Positions 17,270 to 28,349 are shown, numbered from the stretch's first letter. The stretch is DNA of 64,000 bases from Halomonas gemina (GCF_023554995.1 NZ_JAMJPK010000001.1:776875-840874); one strand, 5' to 3'. Notes: a model not told the origin generated them from the letters alone. Program-made: numbers and translations.

Positions 17270-18670
17270 TCAACCCGCCACACTCCTCACGAATTGAGAA
17301 AAAGCTATCAACTTCCCATTATATTTCGCTTTCTTTGCTACACTGGGTTCATTTTTCCAGGCATTGTCCCCAAGACCTGAGACTGAAGTCTCACACTCGT
17401 TATGGAAAAGTTTGCAAACATCATCATAGCTTATGTTAAACTCTTTTCTATTAACTTTCACACAAAAGCGACTTAATGATTCTGTATCTTCATATAAATG
17501 GATTAATTCATCATTTTTAATTGTTGAGTAAACACCTCTCCCAAATACAACACTAGGCTTTCCACGAATAACTGACTCTACAGAAACGGTTCCATTGACA
17601 GATGATGTAAGGCAAGAGCCATCAATTAATTTATAAGAATCTATATTAATATCTACTAAATAAGTATTTGTTAGTTCAGATATACTCTTGTAAAATTCAA
17701 GCGACCTCACACCCTTTGGAAATTTATTATTAAACATTGACGGGTGTTCTTTAACATACAGGCACATATCATCAGGAAGTGCGTCTCTCATTGCTTTGAT
17801 TGCTAAATACTGCTGCGTAAACCCCCACCCTTCTGGTAAGGTGGTTTTTTCTGGCTGATAATGCAAAAAAAAGATTACATAATCTCCGCTGAACGAAGGC
17901 TCGACAGCATTTTTCTTATAATAAAAAAAGTATTTGAAGGCTCTCATCGACTTATGGTTTTGGTAGTCAAAAAAGAGCTTTTTGAAAAGTGATTTCCACC
18001 CAATATTATTTTTATTTCGCATTGCCTCGTAGAATGGCAATGCATTTTCTCTACGCCCTTTTTTACTTTCAAGGAATTTATTTATTTGACTACACTCTCC
18101 CTCTTGCAATAACGTTGATACAGGAAATCCGCACGGGGCTATAAATGATCGATTATCTCTACTCAACCCTTCAGCTAAAAAGTACCGCCACGGGATTATT
18201 GAATTTTGCACATAAACGACTCTAACACCCAACAATTCTGCAACTTTCCCATACAGCCATTGCTCAATTCTATGGGGCGTAGAAAACATGAAATAATAAG
18301 AGATTGTATTTCGATAAAAAAAATTATATGCGCACTCGAACTTTTTATAAATTAACAACACCCTCTCTTGCATTGACAGGCATAGCTCGGCCTTACTCGC
18401 CTGGCGTTCAAAAATCATAAAGGTTTCGGGGCATGCAATAAGTTCGAAGAAAGTTTTTTCTTTTTCTTCCTTAGACTCGCACCAAAAAGATGACTCACTT
18501 ACATCAAAATATTTCTCAACACTACATCCATGATCTTTTAAATAAACAGCGACTTCATCATGCCTAGTTAGGAAAACGAAAGATGCTTTTTTATCATCTC
18601 CAGCAGGAATTGCATCGACTACATCTTCCGGGTAGCACTCATCTCCAAAATCTACCAACACACTTGTCAT
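17270..18670 (-). CDS. Capsule-type polysaccharide protein, candidate pseudaminyltransferase
   Basis: 466-residue soluble protein of strikingly low GC, unlike its neighbours. The central block FFLHYQPEKTTLPEGWGFTQQ followed by LYVKEHPSM resembles the KpsC/KpsS and polysialyltransferase-like GT-B families that use CMP-linked nonulosonic acids or Kdo. Later SVNGTVSVESVIRGKPSVVFG matches the end of such donor domains. It comes directly after the six pse genes (48 bases from pseI), which makes it the best candidate for moving pseudaminic acid from CMP-Pse to the glycan. The start at 18670 (MTSVLVDFGDE) is preferred because a GGGG lies upstream of it and the 14 residues before it are atypical. The assignment rests on motif resemblance and position. 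Confidence 0.65.
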   Translation of the reverse strand: MTSVLVDFGDECYPEDVVDAIPAGDDKKASFVFLTRHDEVAVYLKDHGCSVEKYFDVSESSFWCESKEEKEKTFFELIACPETFMIFERQASKAELCLSMQERVLLIYKKFECAYNFFYRNTISYYFMFSTPHRIEQWLYGKVAELLGVRVVYVQNSIIPWRYFLAEGLSRDNRSFIAPCGFPVSTLLQEGECSQINKFLESKKGRRENALPFYEAMRNKNNIGWKSLFKKLFFDYQNHKSMRAFKYFFYYKKNAVEPSFSGDYVIFFLHYQPEKTTLPEGWGFTQQYLAIKAMRDALPDDMCLYVKEHPSMFNNKFPKGVRSLEFYKSISELTNTYLVDINIDSYKLIDGSCLTSSVNGTVSVESVIRGKPSVVFGRGVYSTIKNDELIHLYEDTESLSRFCVKVNRKEFNISYDDVCKLFHNECETSVSGLGDNAWKNEPSVAKKAKYNGKLIAFSQFVRSVAG

Positions 18671-18718
18671 TAACCGAATACCCCAAATTAAGTTCGTTGC
18701 TAAAAAATGCAAATAGTA

Positions 18719-19798
18719 TCAGTAAACCGTAGGGGCAAGACTTGACTCACCTAAAAAATCAGTAGTTACGGGTGTGTTTTTAGCAACATCTCGAACGACA
18801 TTATCGCCTATAATATTATTGAAGTGCTTGGGCGAAATCCCATACCCCGGCCTCACACTCCTCACCGCATCCTCGGTAATCACCTCACCGGCTTTCAAAT
18901 CCTTGACGAAATACAGCGATCGCCGGAACTGTGCATTACCCTGCTCGCTGGACTTTCTCCCGTAATCTACCTGACCCAGCGCCTGCCAGGCGGTCTTGGC
19001 ATCGCGACACAGGGCGGCGAGTTCAGGGGGTTCAAGGGAAAAGCTGTCGTCGGGGCCGCCGCCGTTGCGGTCGAGGGTAAAGTGTTTCTCGATCAGGCTG
19101 GCGCCCAACGCCACGCTGGTGATGGCGGTGGTGTTGTCGATGGTGTGGTCGGAGAGTCCCGTGACCAGCCCGAAACGCTCGATCATGTCGGGGATGGTAC
19201 GCAGGTTGTAATCTTCCGCCGGGGCGGGATAACCGCTGACGCAGTGCAGGATGGCCAGCTCTTCGCACCCGGCGCCGCGGGCGGCGTCGATGGCTTCCTG
19301 GATCTCCTCGGCGTCGGCCATGCCGGTGGAGATGATCATCGGCTTGCCGGTGCGGGCAACGTATTCGATCAGCGGCAGGTCGACGGCCTCGAAGGAGGCG
19401 ATCTTGTAGGCCGGGGCGCCGAGCTCTTCGAGCAGATCCACCGCCGTGGTATCGAAGGGTGAGCTGAAGATGGTGATGCCGAGCTTGCGAGCGTGCTCGA
19501 AGAGCGGCTGATGCCACTCCCAAGGCATATGCGCTTCTTCATAGAGCTCGTAAAGAGTCCGCCCGTCCCACAGTCCGCCTTTGATCTTGAAGTCGTCACT
19601 GTCGCAGTCGAGGGTGATGGTATCGGGGCGGTAGGTCTGCAGCTTGACGGCGTCGGCACCGGCCTTGCTGGCTTCCTCGATGATGCGCATGGCGGTTTCG
19701 AGCTTGCCGTTATGGTTGGCGGACAGCTCGGCGATGACGTAGGGCGGCTGGTCCGCGGCGATGCGGCGGCCGGCGATCTCGATAGCGGGGTGGGTCAT
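18719..19798 (-). CDS. pseI: Pseudaminic acid synthase
   Basis: 359-residue enzyme that condenses 2,4-diacetamido-2,4,6-trideoxy-L-altrose with phosphoenolpyruvate to give pseudaminic acid. The NeuB-type TIM barrel starts with YVIAELSANHNGKLETA near residue 20 and includes DAVKLQTY, KIASFEAVDLPLIE, ILHCVSGYPAP, GLSDHT and LIEKHFTLDR. The C-terminal SAF (antifreeze-like) domain runs from about 290. The combination with pseB, pseC, pseF, pseG and pseH distinguishes it from NeuB and LegI. It overlaps pseH by four bases. The last 40-45 codons (below about 18860) are markedly lower in GC than the rest, so a recombination junction may lie within the gene. Confidence 0.93.
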   Translation of the reverse strand: MTHPAIEIAGRRIAADQPPYVIAELSANHNGKLETAMRIIEEASKAGADAVKLQTYRPDTITLDCDSDDFKIKGGLWDGRTLYELYEEAHMPWEWHQPLFEHARKLGITIFSSPFDTTAVDLLEELGAPAYKIASFEAVDLPLIEYVARTGKPMIISTGMADAEEIQEAIDAARGAGCEELAILHCVSGYPAPAEDYNLRTIPDMIERFGLVTGLSDHTIDNTTAITSVALGASLIEKHFTLDRNGGGPDDSFSLEPPELAALCRDAKTAWQALGQVDYGRKSSEQGNAQFRRSLYFVKDLKAGEVITEDAVRSVRPGYGISPKHFNNIIGDNVVRDVAKNTPVTTDFLGESSLAPTVY

Positions 19799-20340
19799 GG
19801 GGTGGTGGCTCCTTGACGTGGCTGCCAGTCGGCGGCGAGCAGGCCAAAGCCGATGACGTCATGATAGGTACGGCCGTCGAAGTGGTGGTCGCGCAGGCGG
19901 GCTTCCTGCTCGAAGCCCAGGCGTTGATGAAACCGGATCGAGCGGTCATTGCTCGCCAGGGCCTCACCACACAGCTTGTGCAGCTTGAGGGTGGCGAAGG
20001 CGTGGACCAACGCCGCCTCGCCAAGTGCCCTGCCACTGCCGCGCGGCGCCTCGGGGGCGAGGTAGAACCCCCAGACGGCACGCCTGGCGTGGGTATCCAC
20101 CACGTGAAGGTTGACGAAGCCGAAGGGCTCACTGGCGGCGTCACAAAACTGCCGCTCGACGATCATCAGATGCCTGTCGGGATCGTTGCGTGCCCGCTGA
20201 AACCAGCCATGGTGCTCGTCGGCGCTGATCGCATGTTGCGTATACATGAAGCGGCGCACCTCGGGATGGTTGCGCCAGGTGCGGATGCGCTCGAGATCCA
20301 TTTCCTGAAGCGGGCGAAGGTGGACGCTGTCAGCTGTCAT
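19795..20340 (-). CDS. pseH: PseH-type N-acetyltransferase
   Basis: 181-residue GNAT acetyltransferase. It would acetylate the 4-amino group of UDP-4-amino-4,6-dideoxy-N-acetyl-beta-L-altrosamine using acetyl-CoA, the third step to pseudaminic acid. Visible features are LRPLQEMDLERIRTWRNHPEVRRFM at the start, WGFYLAPEAPRGSGRALGEAAL (acetyl-CoA pyrophosphate loop) in the middle and NDRSIRFHQRLGFEQEARLRDH near the end. It overlaps pseI and pseG by four bases each (ATGA). Confidence 0.9.
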   Translation of the reverse strand: MTADSVHLRPLQEMDLERIRTWRNHPEVRRFMYTQHAISADEHHGWFQRARNDPDRHLMIVERQFCDAASEPFGFVNLHVVDTHARRAVWGFYLAPEAPRGSGRALGEAALVHAFATLKLHKLCGEALASNDRSIRFHQRLGFEQEARLRDHHFDGRTYHDVIGFGLLAADWQPRQGATTP

Positions 20341-21506
20341 TCGCAGGGGCTCTCCTCAGCGATCTCCCACATGGCATGACACACAATGGCCGTGCCGTCG
20401 CCTGCGGTGAGTGATGCGGCTGCCTCGCTCATCCGGGCCAGCGCCTGCGGCCGGATCAGGGCCGGCCAGCGTGCCGCTAGCGAACCCAGTTGCACGGGCG
20501 GGCCGAGGGACACGGCCACGCCGGCGGCATCCAGGGCCTCGGCGATCGGCTGCTGATTCTCCGCCAGTACCACCATCAGCGTCGGCAGCCCCAGGCAGCA
20601 GCGCTCCCAGGAGGTGCTGCCGGCGGCGCCGATGGCGAGGTCCGCCTCGGCCATGCGCTCGGCCATGTCGGCCACATTGACCACCACTTCGGTGGGCCAT
20701 GGCAGGGTCGCGGCCTTGGCCTGGACCGATTCCCGCCAGGGCGCCGAGGCCCCCATGACCACGGTGATATGGCAATCGTCGGGTAGTGGGCAATCGCTGA
20801 GGGCGCTCAGTACGTCAGTGGTGGCATTGTCCTTGTCCACGCCGCCCAGGGTGATCAGCAACTCACGCAGCCGCGGGGAGCGGCGGCGTGCCAGGCTGGT
20901 CTCACGCAAAGGGGCGAACTCGGGGCGCAATAGCGCATAGCGCGGGCCGACCAGGCAACGGCAATGCCCGGGGACGAGGCCTGCATAGTCCTCGGCCTGG
21001 CGGCCCAGGTTCTGGTCGAGCAGCAGGTCGGCGCGATGTTCTCGATCGGCCAGGTCATCAATCACCAGCAGCCGGCCGTCGGCCGGTGTCACCCGGGCTT
21101 CCCAGCGGGCATCGAGCGCATAGTGGTCGACCACCAGCCAGTCGGGGGCCAGCCCTTCCAGGATCTCGGCGCACTGGGCGGCATCCGCTTCCCAGGTGGT
21201 ACCGAGCCAGTCGGCGTGGGCCAGCTGCTGAGGAGTAGACGGTGACTCTGCCGCTGCGGGGGTTTCTGGGTGGCCGGTCGGCAGCCGATGGATGGCGAAG
21301 CCGCGGGCCTGCAGCAGATCGAGGGCATGCCCCGTATGTTCACGGCACAGGAAGTGACACTCGGCGCCTTGCTCACGCAGGGCCTCGGCGAGGGTCAAGC
21401 AGCGCATCACGTGGCCGCTGCCGATCTGCAGCGAGGCATCGGCACGAAACACGACTCGCGGCGCGCGGCTGCCCTGCCCTTGGCTATTCGCTACTTCCTT
21501 AGCCAT
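20337..21506 (-). CDS. pseG: UDP-2,4-diacetamido-2,4,6-trideoxy-beta-L-altropyranose hydrolase
   Basis: 389-residue GT-B-fold hydrolase that removes UDP to give free 2,4-diacetamido-trideoxy-altrose. The N-terminal FRADASLQIGSGHVMRCLTLAEAL contains the family's GxGHxxR signature with the catalytic His near residue 34. LVIDDLADREHRADLLLDQNLG lies in the middle. The C-terminal IGAAGSTSWERCCLGLPTLMV is the MurG-like donor site. It is longer than some PseG proteins but has no extra acetyltransferase domain, because PseH is separate. It overlaps pseF by eight bases and pseH by four. Confidence 0.92.
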   Translation of the reverse strand: MAKEVANSQGQGSRAPRVVFRADASLQIGSGHVMRCLTLAEALREQGAECHFLCREHTGHALDLLQARGFAIHRLPTGHPETPAAAESPSTPQQLAHADWLGTTWEADAAQCAEILEGLAPDWLVVDHYALDARWEARVTPADGRLLVIDDLADREHRADLLLDQNLGRQAEDYAGLVPGHCRCLVGPRYALLRPEFAPLRETSLARRRSPRLRELLITLGGVDKDNATTDVLSALSDCPLPDDCHITVVMGASAPWRESVQAKAATLPWPTEVVVNVADMAERMAEADLAIGAAGSTSWERCCLGLPTLMVVLAENQQPIAEALDAAGVAVSLGPPVQLGSLAARWPALIRPQALARMSEAAASLTAGDGTAIVCHAMWEIAEESPCE

Positions 21507-22203
21507 CGGCGTGCCCCTGGGCCTGCAGGGCCTTGAACAACCATTCAGCGCGCTGCCAATCCTCCGGGGTGTCGATGTCCTGCACGCGATGTCGCGGCAG
21601 CGTCACCGGCACGGCGCGCTGGCTGAAGATCGGCGTACCGGCACTCCAGGCCCCGGCACGGCCCCAGTAGAACTGGCCGGCATCATGCCAGGCCTCTTCC
21701 AGGTCCTGGGAACGGGTGGCGAAGTGTTCCGGCTGAAACATCGCCACACGCCCCTCGGCGGTGAGCCGCAAGGCGCGCTGGATCGGGAAGGCGTAGCTGG
21801 TCACCGAGAAGGCATACTCGACGCCGGGCGACTGCAAGGCCTGCTCGCCTTTCTTCAGGTCATCCGCCTGGGCGAAGGGCGCGGTGGCGTAGAGGCAGCA
21901 CACGGCCTCGGGTGACTGGCCCTGCTTGCGCAGCCAGTCGATGGCGTGGGCGATCACCGGGATGGTGCCGGTATGGTCGTCAGCCAACGCGGCGGGGCGC
22001 ATAAACGGCACCTCGGCGCCCCACTCGCGCGCCACCGCAGCGATCTCGTCATCGTCGGTGGAGACGATGACCCGATTGAAGCAGCCGCTGGCCAGCGCGG
22101 CCTCGATCGACCAGGCGATCATCGGCTTGCCGCAGAACGCCTTGATGTTCTTGCGCGGGATCCGCTTGCTGCCGCCCCGGGCGGGAATGATGGCAATCTT
22201 CAT
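21499..22203 (-). CDS. pseF: Pseudaminic acid cytidylyltransferase
   Basis: 234-residue CMP-sugar synthetase that activates pseudaminic acid with CTP to CMP-Pse, the donor for the glycosyltransferase. The N-terminal IAIIPARGGSKRIPRKNIK is the canonical CTP-binding motif of NeuA/PseF/KdsB proteins. STDDDEIAAVAREWGAEVPFMRP follows, and the C-terminal VQDIDTPEDWQRAEWLF is also typical. The gene sits between pseC and pseG with short overlaps on both sides. Confidence 0.93.
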   Translation of the reverse strand: MKIAIIPARGGSKRIPRKNIKAFCGKPMIAWSIEAALASGCFNRVIVSTDDDEIAAVAREWGAEVPFMRPAALADDHTGTIPVIAHAIDWLRKQGQSPEAVCCLYATAPFAQADDLKKGEQALQSPGVEYAFSVTSYAFPIQRALRLTAEGRVAMFQPEHFATRSQDLEEAWHDAGQFYWGRAGAWSAGTPIFSQRAVPVTLPRHRVQDIDTPEDWQRAEWLFKALQAQGHADG

Positions 22204-23363
22204 GAGCCGGTCAGGGCCTGTTTGAGCGCCGCCACCACCGCATCCTGCTGGGCGTCGCTCAGGGTGGGGAACATCGGCAGGCTGATGGCCTCGGCGTAGT
22301 AGCGCTGCGCCTCGGGAAAATCGCCCGCCTGGAAGCCCATGGCCTGATAGTAGGGCTGGGTATGTACCGGGATGTAGTGGAGGTTCACGCCAATGCCCTT
22401 CTCGCGCAGCGCCTCGAAGACCTGGCGATGGGTCAAGCCGATCTGGTCGAGTTGGAGGCGAATCACATAGAGGTGGCGCCCGGAATAGGCGTCTGGATGC
22501 TGCCAGGGCGTGGTCACCGGCAGGCTTTCCAGCAGGTCATCATAGCGGGCGGCAATGGCATTGCGCCGGGCCACGTAGTCGTCCAGGCGCTCGAGCTGGC
22601 TGACGCCCAGCGCCGCCTGCAACTCGGTCATGCGGTAGTTGAAGCCCAGCGCCACCTGCTGGTAGTACCAGGGGCCATCGGCCTCGTGGGTCATCAGTGC
22701 GGGGTCGCGGGTCACGCCGTGGCTGCGTAGCAGGTTCATCTGCTGTGCCAGTCGATCATCATTGGTCAGCGCCATGCCGCCTTCGGCGGTGGTGATGATC
22801 TTCACCGGGTGGAAGCTGAATACGCTGATATCGCTATAATGGCCGTTACCGATGGTCTCATTCTGGTACTGGCCGCCGATGGCATGGGAGGCATCCTCGA
22901 TGATCTTGAAGCCGTAGCGCTGGCCGAGGGCATGGATGGCCTGCATGTCGCAGGGCTGGCCACACAGGTGCACCGCCACCACCACCTTGGGCAGGCGCCC
23001 TTCCCGTTCGGCCCGCTCGAGCTTGGCCGCCAGGGCCTGGGGGCAGAGGTTATAGGTGCGCGGATCGATATCCACGAAGTCGACCTTGGCCCCGCAATAG
23101 AGGCCACAGTTGGCCGAGGCGACGAAAGTGATTGGCGAGGTCCAGAGCGCATCGCCCTCCCCCAGGCCCAGCGCCAGGCAGGCGATGTGCAGCGCCGAGG
23201 TGGCGCTGTTGACCGCCAGCGCATGGCGCGCCCCGACCTTGTCGGCCACTGCCTGCTCGAAGCGCGGCACCATTGGGCCTTGGGTCAGGAAGTCCGACTG
23301 CAGCACCGCCAGCACGGCGTCGATATCGGCCTGCTGGATATCCTGGCGTCCGTAGGGAATCAT
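22200..23363 (-). CDS. pseC: UDP-4-amino-4,6-dideoxy-N-acetyl-beta-L-altrosamine transaminase
   Basis: 387-residue PLP-dependent DegT/DnrJ/EryC1 aminotransferase, the second step of pseudaminic acid synthesis. It begins MIPYGRQDIQQADIDAVLAVL, has the cofactor region EDASHAIGG, and places the PLP-binding lysine in SFHPVKIITTAEGGMAL. The end is complete. It follows pseB with no gap at all (the pseB stop is the base before its start region) and overlaps pseF by four bases. Confidence 0.94.
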   Translation of the reverse strand: MIPYGRQDIQQADIDAVLAVLQSDFLTQGPMVPRFEQAVADKVGARHALAVNSATSALHIACLALGLGEGDALWTSPITFVASANCGLYCGAKVDFVDIDPRTYNLCPQALAAKLERAEREGRLPKVVVAVHLCGQPCDMQAIHALGQRYGFKIIEDASHAIGGQYQNETIGNGHYSDISVFSFHPVKIITTAEGGMALTNDDRLAQQMNLLRSHGVTRDPALMTHEADGPWYYQQVALGFNYRMTELQAALGVSQLERLDDYVARRNAIAARYDDLLESLPVTTPWQHPDAYSGRHLYVIRLQLDQIGLTHRQVFEALREKGIGVNLHYIPVHTQPYYQAMGFQAGDFPEAQRYYAEAISLPMFPTLSDAQQDAVVAALKQALTGS

Positions 23364-24362
23364 TCAGATCGCTCCAATCTTTTCCCAGTTGGCGTCGAGC
23401 CACGTCTTGAGCGTGTCGTCGCTCATCCATTCGGCGTTGTTGTCACTGGCGTAAACGAAGCCTTCCGGCACCTTCTTGCCGTCCTTGATACGGTTGGCGT
23501 CCTTGTCCCAGCTGTTGATAGCCGGCAGGATCTTGAAGTGCTCGGGGTACTCGTAGGTGTAGTAGGCATCCTCGGCGCCGATCATCTGCTCGTGCAGCTT
23601 CTCGCCGGGGCGGATGCCGACTTCCTCCTGCTTCGCTTCCGGGGCCACCACCCGCGCCAGTTCGGTGACCTTCATGGAGGGGATCTTCTTGACGTAGATT
23701 TCGCCGCCTTCCATGTCCTCGAAGGCGTGCCAGACGAGCTCGACGCCCTGCTCCAGGGAGATCATGAAGCGCGTCATGCGCGCATCGGTGATCGGCAGCA
23801 CGCCCCTATCCTTGATTGACACGAAGAACGGGATCACCGAGCCGCGCGAACCCATCACATTGCCATAGCGTACCACCGCGAAACGGGTGTCATGGCCGCC
23901 GGCGTAGGAGTTGCCGGCCACGAAAAGCTTGTCGGAGGTCAGCTTGGTGGCACCGTACAGGTTGATCGGGCTGCTGGCCTTGTCGGTGGAGAGTGCCACC
24001 ACCTTCTTGACCCCCTTGTCAATGCAGGCATCGATCAGGTTCATGGCGCCGATGACGTTGGTCTTGACGCACTCGAAGGGGTTGTACTCGGCCGTGGGCA
24101 CGATCTTGGTGGCCGCGGCATGCACCACGTAATCGACACCGTCCAGGGCGCGGTAGATACGCTCGCGGTCGCGCACGTCGCCGATGAAGAAACGCACGCG
24201 GGAATCACCCTCGAACTTCTTGGCCATTTCCCACTGCTTCATCTCATCGCGCGAGAAGATGATCACCCGCTTGGGGTTATAGCGCTCGAGCAGCATGGGG
24301 ATGAAGGTGTGCCCAAAGGAGCCTGTGCCGCCGGTGACGAGTATAGATGCATCATTGAACAT
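23364..24362 (-). CDS. pseB: UDP-N-acetylglucosamine 4,6-dehydratase (inverting)
   Basis: 332-residue SDR enzyme that commits UDP-GlcNAc to pseudaminic acid by 4,6-dehydration and C5 inversion. The NADP motif is VTGGTGSFGHTF (9-20). ALSTDKASSPINLYGATK contains the catalytic Tyr/Lys region with the Asp-Lys replacement typical of inverting 4,6-dehydratases. RPGEKLHEQMI lies near the C terminus. It is the first gene of the pse operon, 25 bases after the ABC transporter, with AGGGAA upstream of its start. Confidence 0.94.
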   Translation of the reverse strand: MFNDASILVTGGTGSFGHTFIPMLLERYNPKRVIIFSRDEMKQWEMAKKFEGDSRVRFFIGDVRDRERIYRALDGVDYVVHAAATKIVPTAEYNPFECVKTNVIGAMNLIDACIDKGVKKVVALSTDKASSPINLYGATKLTSDKLFVAGNSYAGGHDTRFAVVRYGNVMGSRGSVIPFFVSIKDRGVLPITDARMTRFMISLEQGVELVWHAFEDMEGGEIYVKKIPSMKVTELARVVAPEAKQEEVGIRPGEKLHEQMIGAEDAYYTYEYPEHFKILPAINSWDKDANRIKDGKKVPEGFVYASDNNAEWMSDDTLKTWLDANWEKIGAI

Positions 24363-24387
24363 CGAGTGAATTCCCTATCAATTACCG

Positions 24388-26202
24388 TTATGCATGCTCG
24401 GCCATGCGTTTGAAGATGGTGTTACGTTCGGAGAGCTCGGTATAACTGCCTTGATCGACCAGGCGGCCATCCGCGAGCAAATAGATCGAGTCGCACTGCT
24501 TCACCGTGGCCAGGCGGTGGGCGATCATGATGATGGTCTTCTTACCGGAGAAGTCGTGAATGGCGTCCATGATCAGCTTCTCAGTGATGCCGTCCAGCGC
24601 ACTGGTGGCCTCATCGAGGATCAGTACGTCGGCGTCGTGGTAGAGGGCGCGTGCGATGCCGATACGCTGGCGTTGACCGCCGGAGAGCTGCACGCCGCGT
24701 TCGCCCACGCGAGTCTCCAGGCCATCGGGCAGTTCGGCGAGCAGTTCATCCAGGTGCGCCATGCTGGCCGCCTTGCGCACCTTGGCCTCGTCGATGGCTT
24801 CCGGCGGCAGGCCGAAGCCGATATTCTCGCGGATGGAGCTATCGGCCAGAAAGATCGCCTGGGGGACGAAGCCCAAGCTATTCTGCCAGGCGCGGCGATG
24901 TTGGTCCGTGACCGGTTCTCCATCTACCAGCAATTGGCCCTGTTGCGGCTCGATCAGCCCCAGCAGCAGATCGATGGCAGTGGACTTGCCGGAGCCGGAG
25001 GCCCCCACCAGGCCGATCACCCGGTTGGCGGGGATCTCCAGGTTCAGGGCCTTCAGGGCCGGCTCATCTTTCCCAGGGTAGGTAAAGGTCACATCCTTGA
25101 GTTGGATAGCATCGCGTGGCGCCCAGTGGGCGGCTTGCTGCTGGTCTGCCTGTTGGCTGACGGCAGCAGCTTGCGGCGCCATGGCACTGGCGCGCAGGTC
25201 GTCGCGCAGGGCATCGAAGGCGGCCAGGTTGCCGCGGATCTGCGAGATGCTGGTATACACCTGCTGGAAGGCCGGCAACAGCTTGAAACCCGCCAGGGCA
25301 TACACGGAGAGCACCGGCAGGATGGTACCCAGGTTGCCCTGGTGGGCGGCCAGCAGATAAAGGATCAGGAAGATCACGCTACCGAAGGCGACCAGCTCCA
25401 TGGCGTAGCGAGGCGCCTGGCCCATGGCCTGGGTGGTGCCCTGTGCCTCGGCGAAGCGATCGCAGGCGCCATCGAAGCGATCGGTGAACACCTCCTGGCG
25501 GCCGAGCAGCAGGGCATCCTTGATGCCACCGAAGCCCTCGCCCATCAGCTTGAAGCGAAGCCGCTGGGCCTCGGTGATCGCCTTGCCATTGCGCACCAAC
25601 CGCCGACGCACCGTGCGATAGAGCAGTACATAGGCCAGCGAGAAGATTACTAGCCCCGCCAGGGCCACCACGGGGTTATAGAGAAATATCGCCAGCGCCA
25701 TCATCAGCGCCATCACCAGCTTGGCATTCATCTGCATCAGCGGGTTGATGATGCTGCCCGTGATGCGCTGACACTCCTGGGCGATCTGGTTGGTGAGCTG
25801 GCTGCTGCTGCCGCTGGCATGAAACAGCCAAGGCTGATGCATGTAGTGGCGGTAAAGCCGGCTCGCGAGTTCCGCTCCTACCCGCGCGCCATACATTGAG
25901 AGCCGCCAGATGGTAAACATCGAGATCAGCGCCGAGCCAGTGAGCACCACCAGCACGCCGATGCCCAGCCAGAACAGGAAGGTACGGGGCTCGGTGAATC
26001 CGCTGGCGCGGTAGAGATCGGCCATCATGCCCTTGCCCTGCAGCTGGCTCATATCGCCCACCAGCGCCATGAAGGGGCCGATGGAGACCACGCCGGCAAT
26101 CTCGGCGAAGGACATCAGCACCACCAGGATCTGGAGGCGCAGGAGTTTCTTGCGCTGCTCGGCGGTGAGTAGGTAATAGAGTTCTTTCAGCTGTGAGAGC
26201 AT
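24388..26202 (-). CDS. PglK/MsbA-like ABC flippase
   Basis: 604-residue half-transporter with six predicted membrane helices in the first 330 residues, followed by a nucleotide-binding domain. Walker A is GLVGASGSGKSTAIDLLLG near residue 400, the ABC signature LSGGQRQRIGIARAL near 504, and Walker B is LILDEATSALDG. It resembles PglK of Campylobacter, which flips lipid-linked oligosaccharide. Because no Wzx-type (MATE/MOP) flippase is present in the window, it is the best candidate for moving the repeat unit across the inner membrane. It lies between glmS and pseB, separated from glmS by an octamer array. Confidence 0.8.
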   Translation of the reverse strand: MLSQLKELYYLLTAEQRKKLLRLQILVVLMSFAEIAGVVSIGPFMALVGDMSQLQGKGMMADLYRASGFTEPRTFLFWLGIGVLVVLTGSALISMFTIWRLSMYGARVGAELASRLYRHYMHQPWLFHASGSSSQLTNQIAQECQRITGSIINPLMQMNAKLVMALMMALAIFLYNPVVALAGLVIFSLAYVLLYRTVRRRLVRNGKAITEAQRLRFKLMGEGFGGIKDALLLGRQEVFTDRFDGACDRFAEAQGTTQAMGQAPRYAMELVAFGSVIFLILYLLAAHQGNLGTILPVLSVYALAGFKLLPAFQQVYTSISQIRGNLAAFDALRDDLRASAMAPQAAAVSQQADQQQAAHWAPRDAIQLKDVTFTYPGKDEPALKALNLEIPANRVIGLVGASGSGKSTAIDLLLGLIEPQQGQLLVDGEPVTDQHRRAWQNSLGFVPQAIFLADSSIRENIGFGLPPEAIDEAKVRKAASMAHLDELLAELPDGLETRVGERGVQLSGGQRQRIGIARALYHDADVLILDEATSALDGITEKLIMDAIHDFSGKKTIIMIAHRLATVKQCDSIYLLADGRLVDQGSYTELSERNTIFKRMAEHA

Positions 26203-26227
26203 AGGTACCAGGGGCGAGGTGTGTTAG

Positions 26228-26323
26228 GGCCAAGCGGCCAAGCGGCCAAGCGGCCAAGCGGCCAAGCGGCCAAGCGGCCAAGCGGCCAAGCGGCCAAGCG
26301 GCCAAGCGGCCAAGCGGCCAAGC
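26228..26323. repeat. Octanucleotide tandem array, 12 x GGCCAAGC
   Basis: Twelve perfect, consecutive copies of GGCCAAGC (96 bp), followed by one degenerate unit GGCTAGAG. It lies between the glmS stop region (26375) and the start of the ABC flippase (26202) in the same transcription unit. Perfect identity implies recent slippage, so copy number may vary between cells. Confidence 0.97.
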
Positions 26324-26374
26324 GGCTAGAGTGTTGATCAGTGAAAATCTGCGGGCCAAGACCCGTGGGCGACA

Positions 26375-28315
<1,941 letters not shown>

Positions 28316-28349
28316 AGGAGCTTCCTTGGATCTGGTGGTATCAGCCGTG

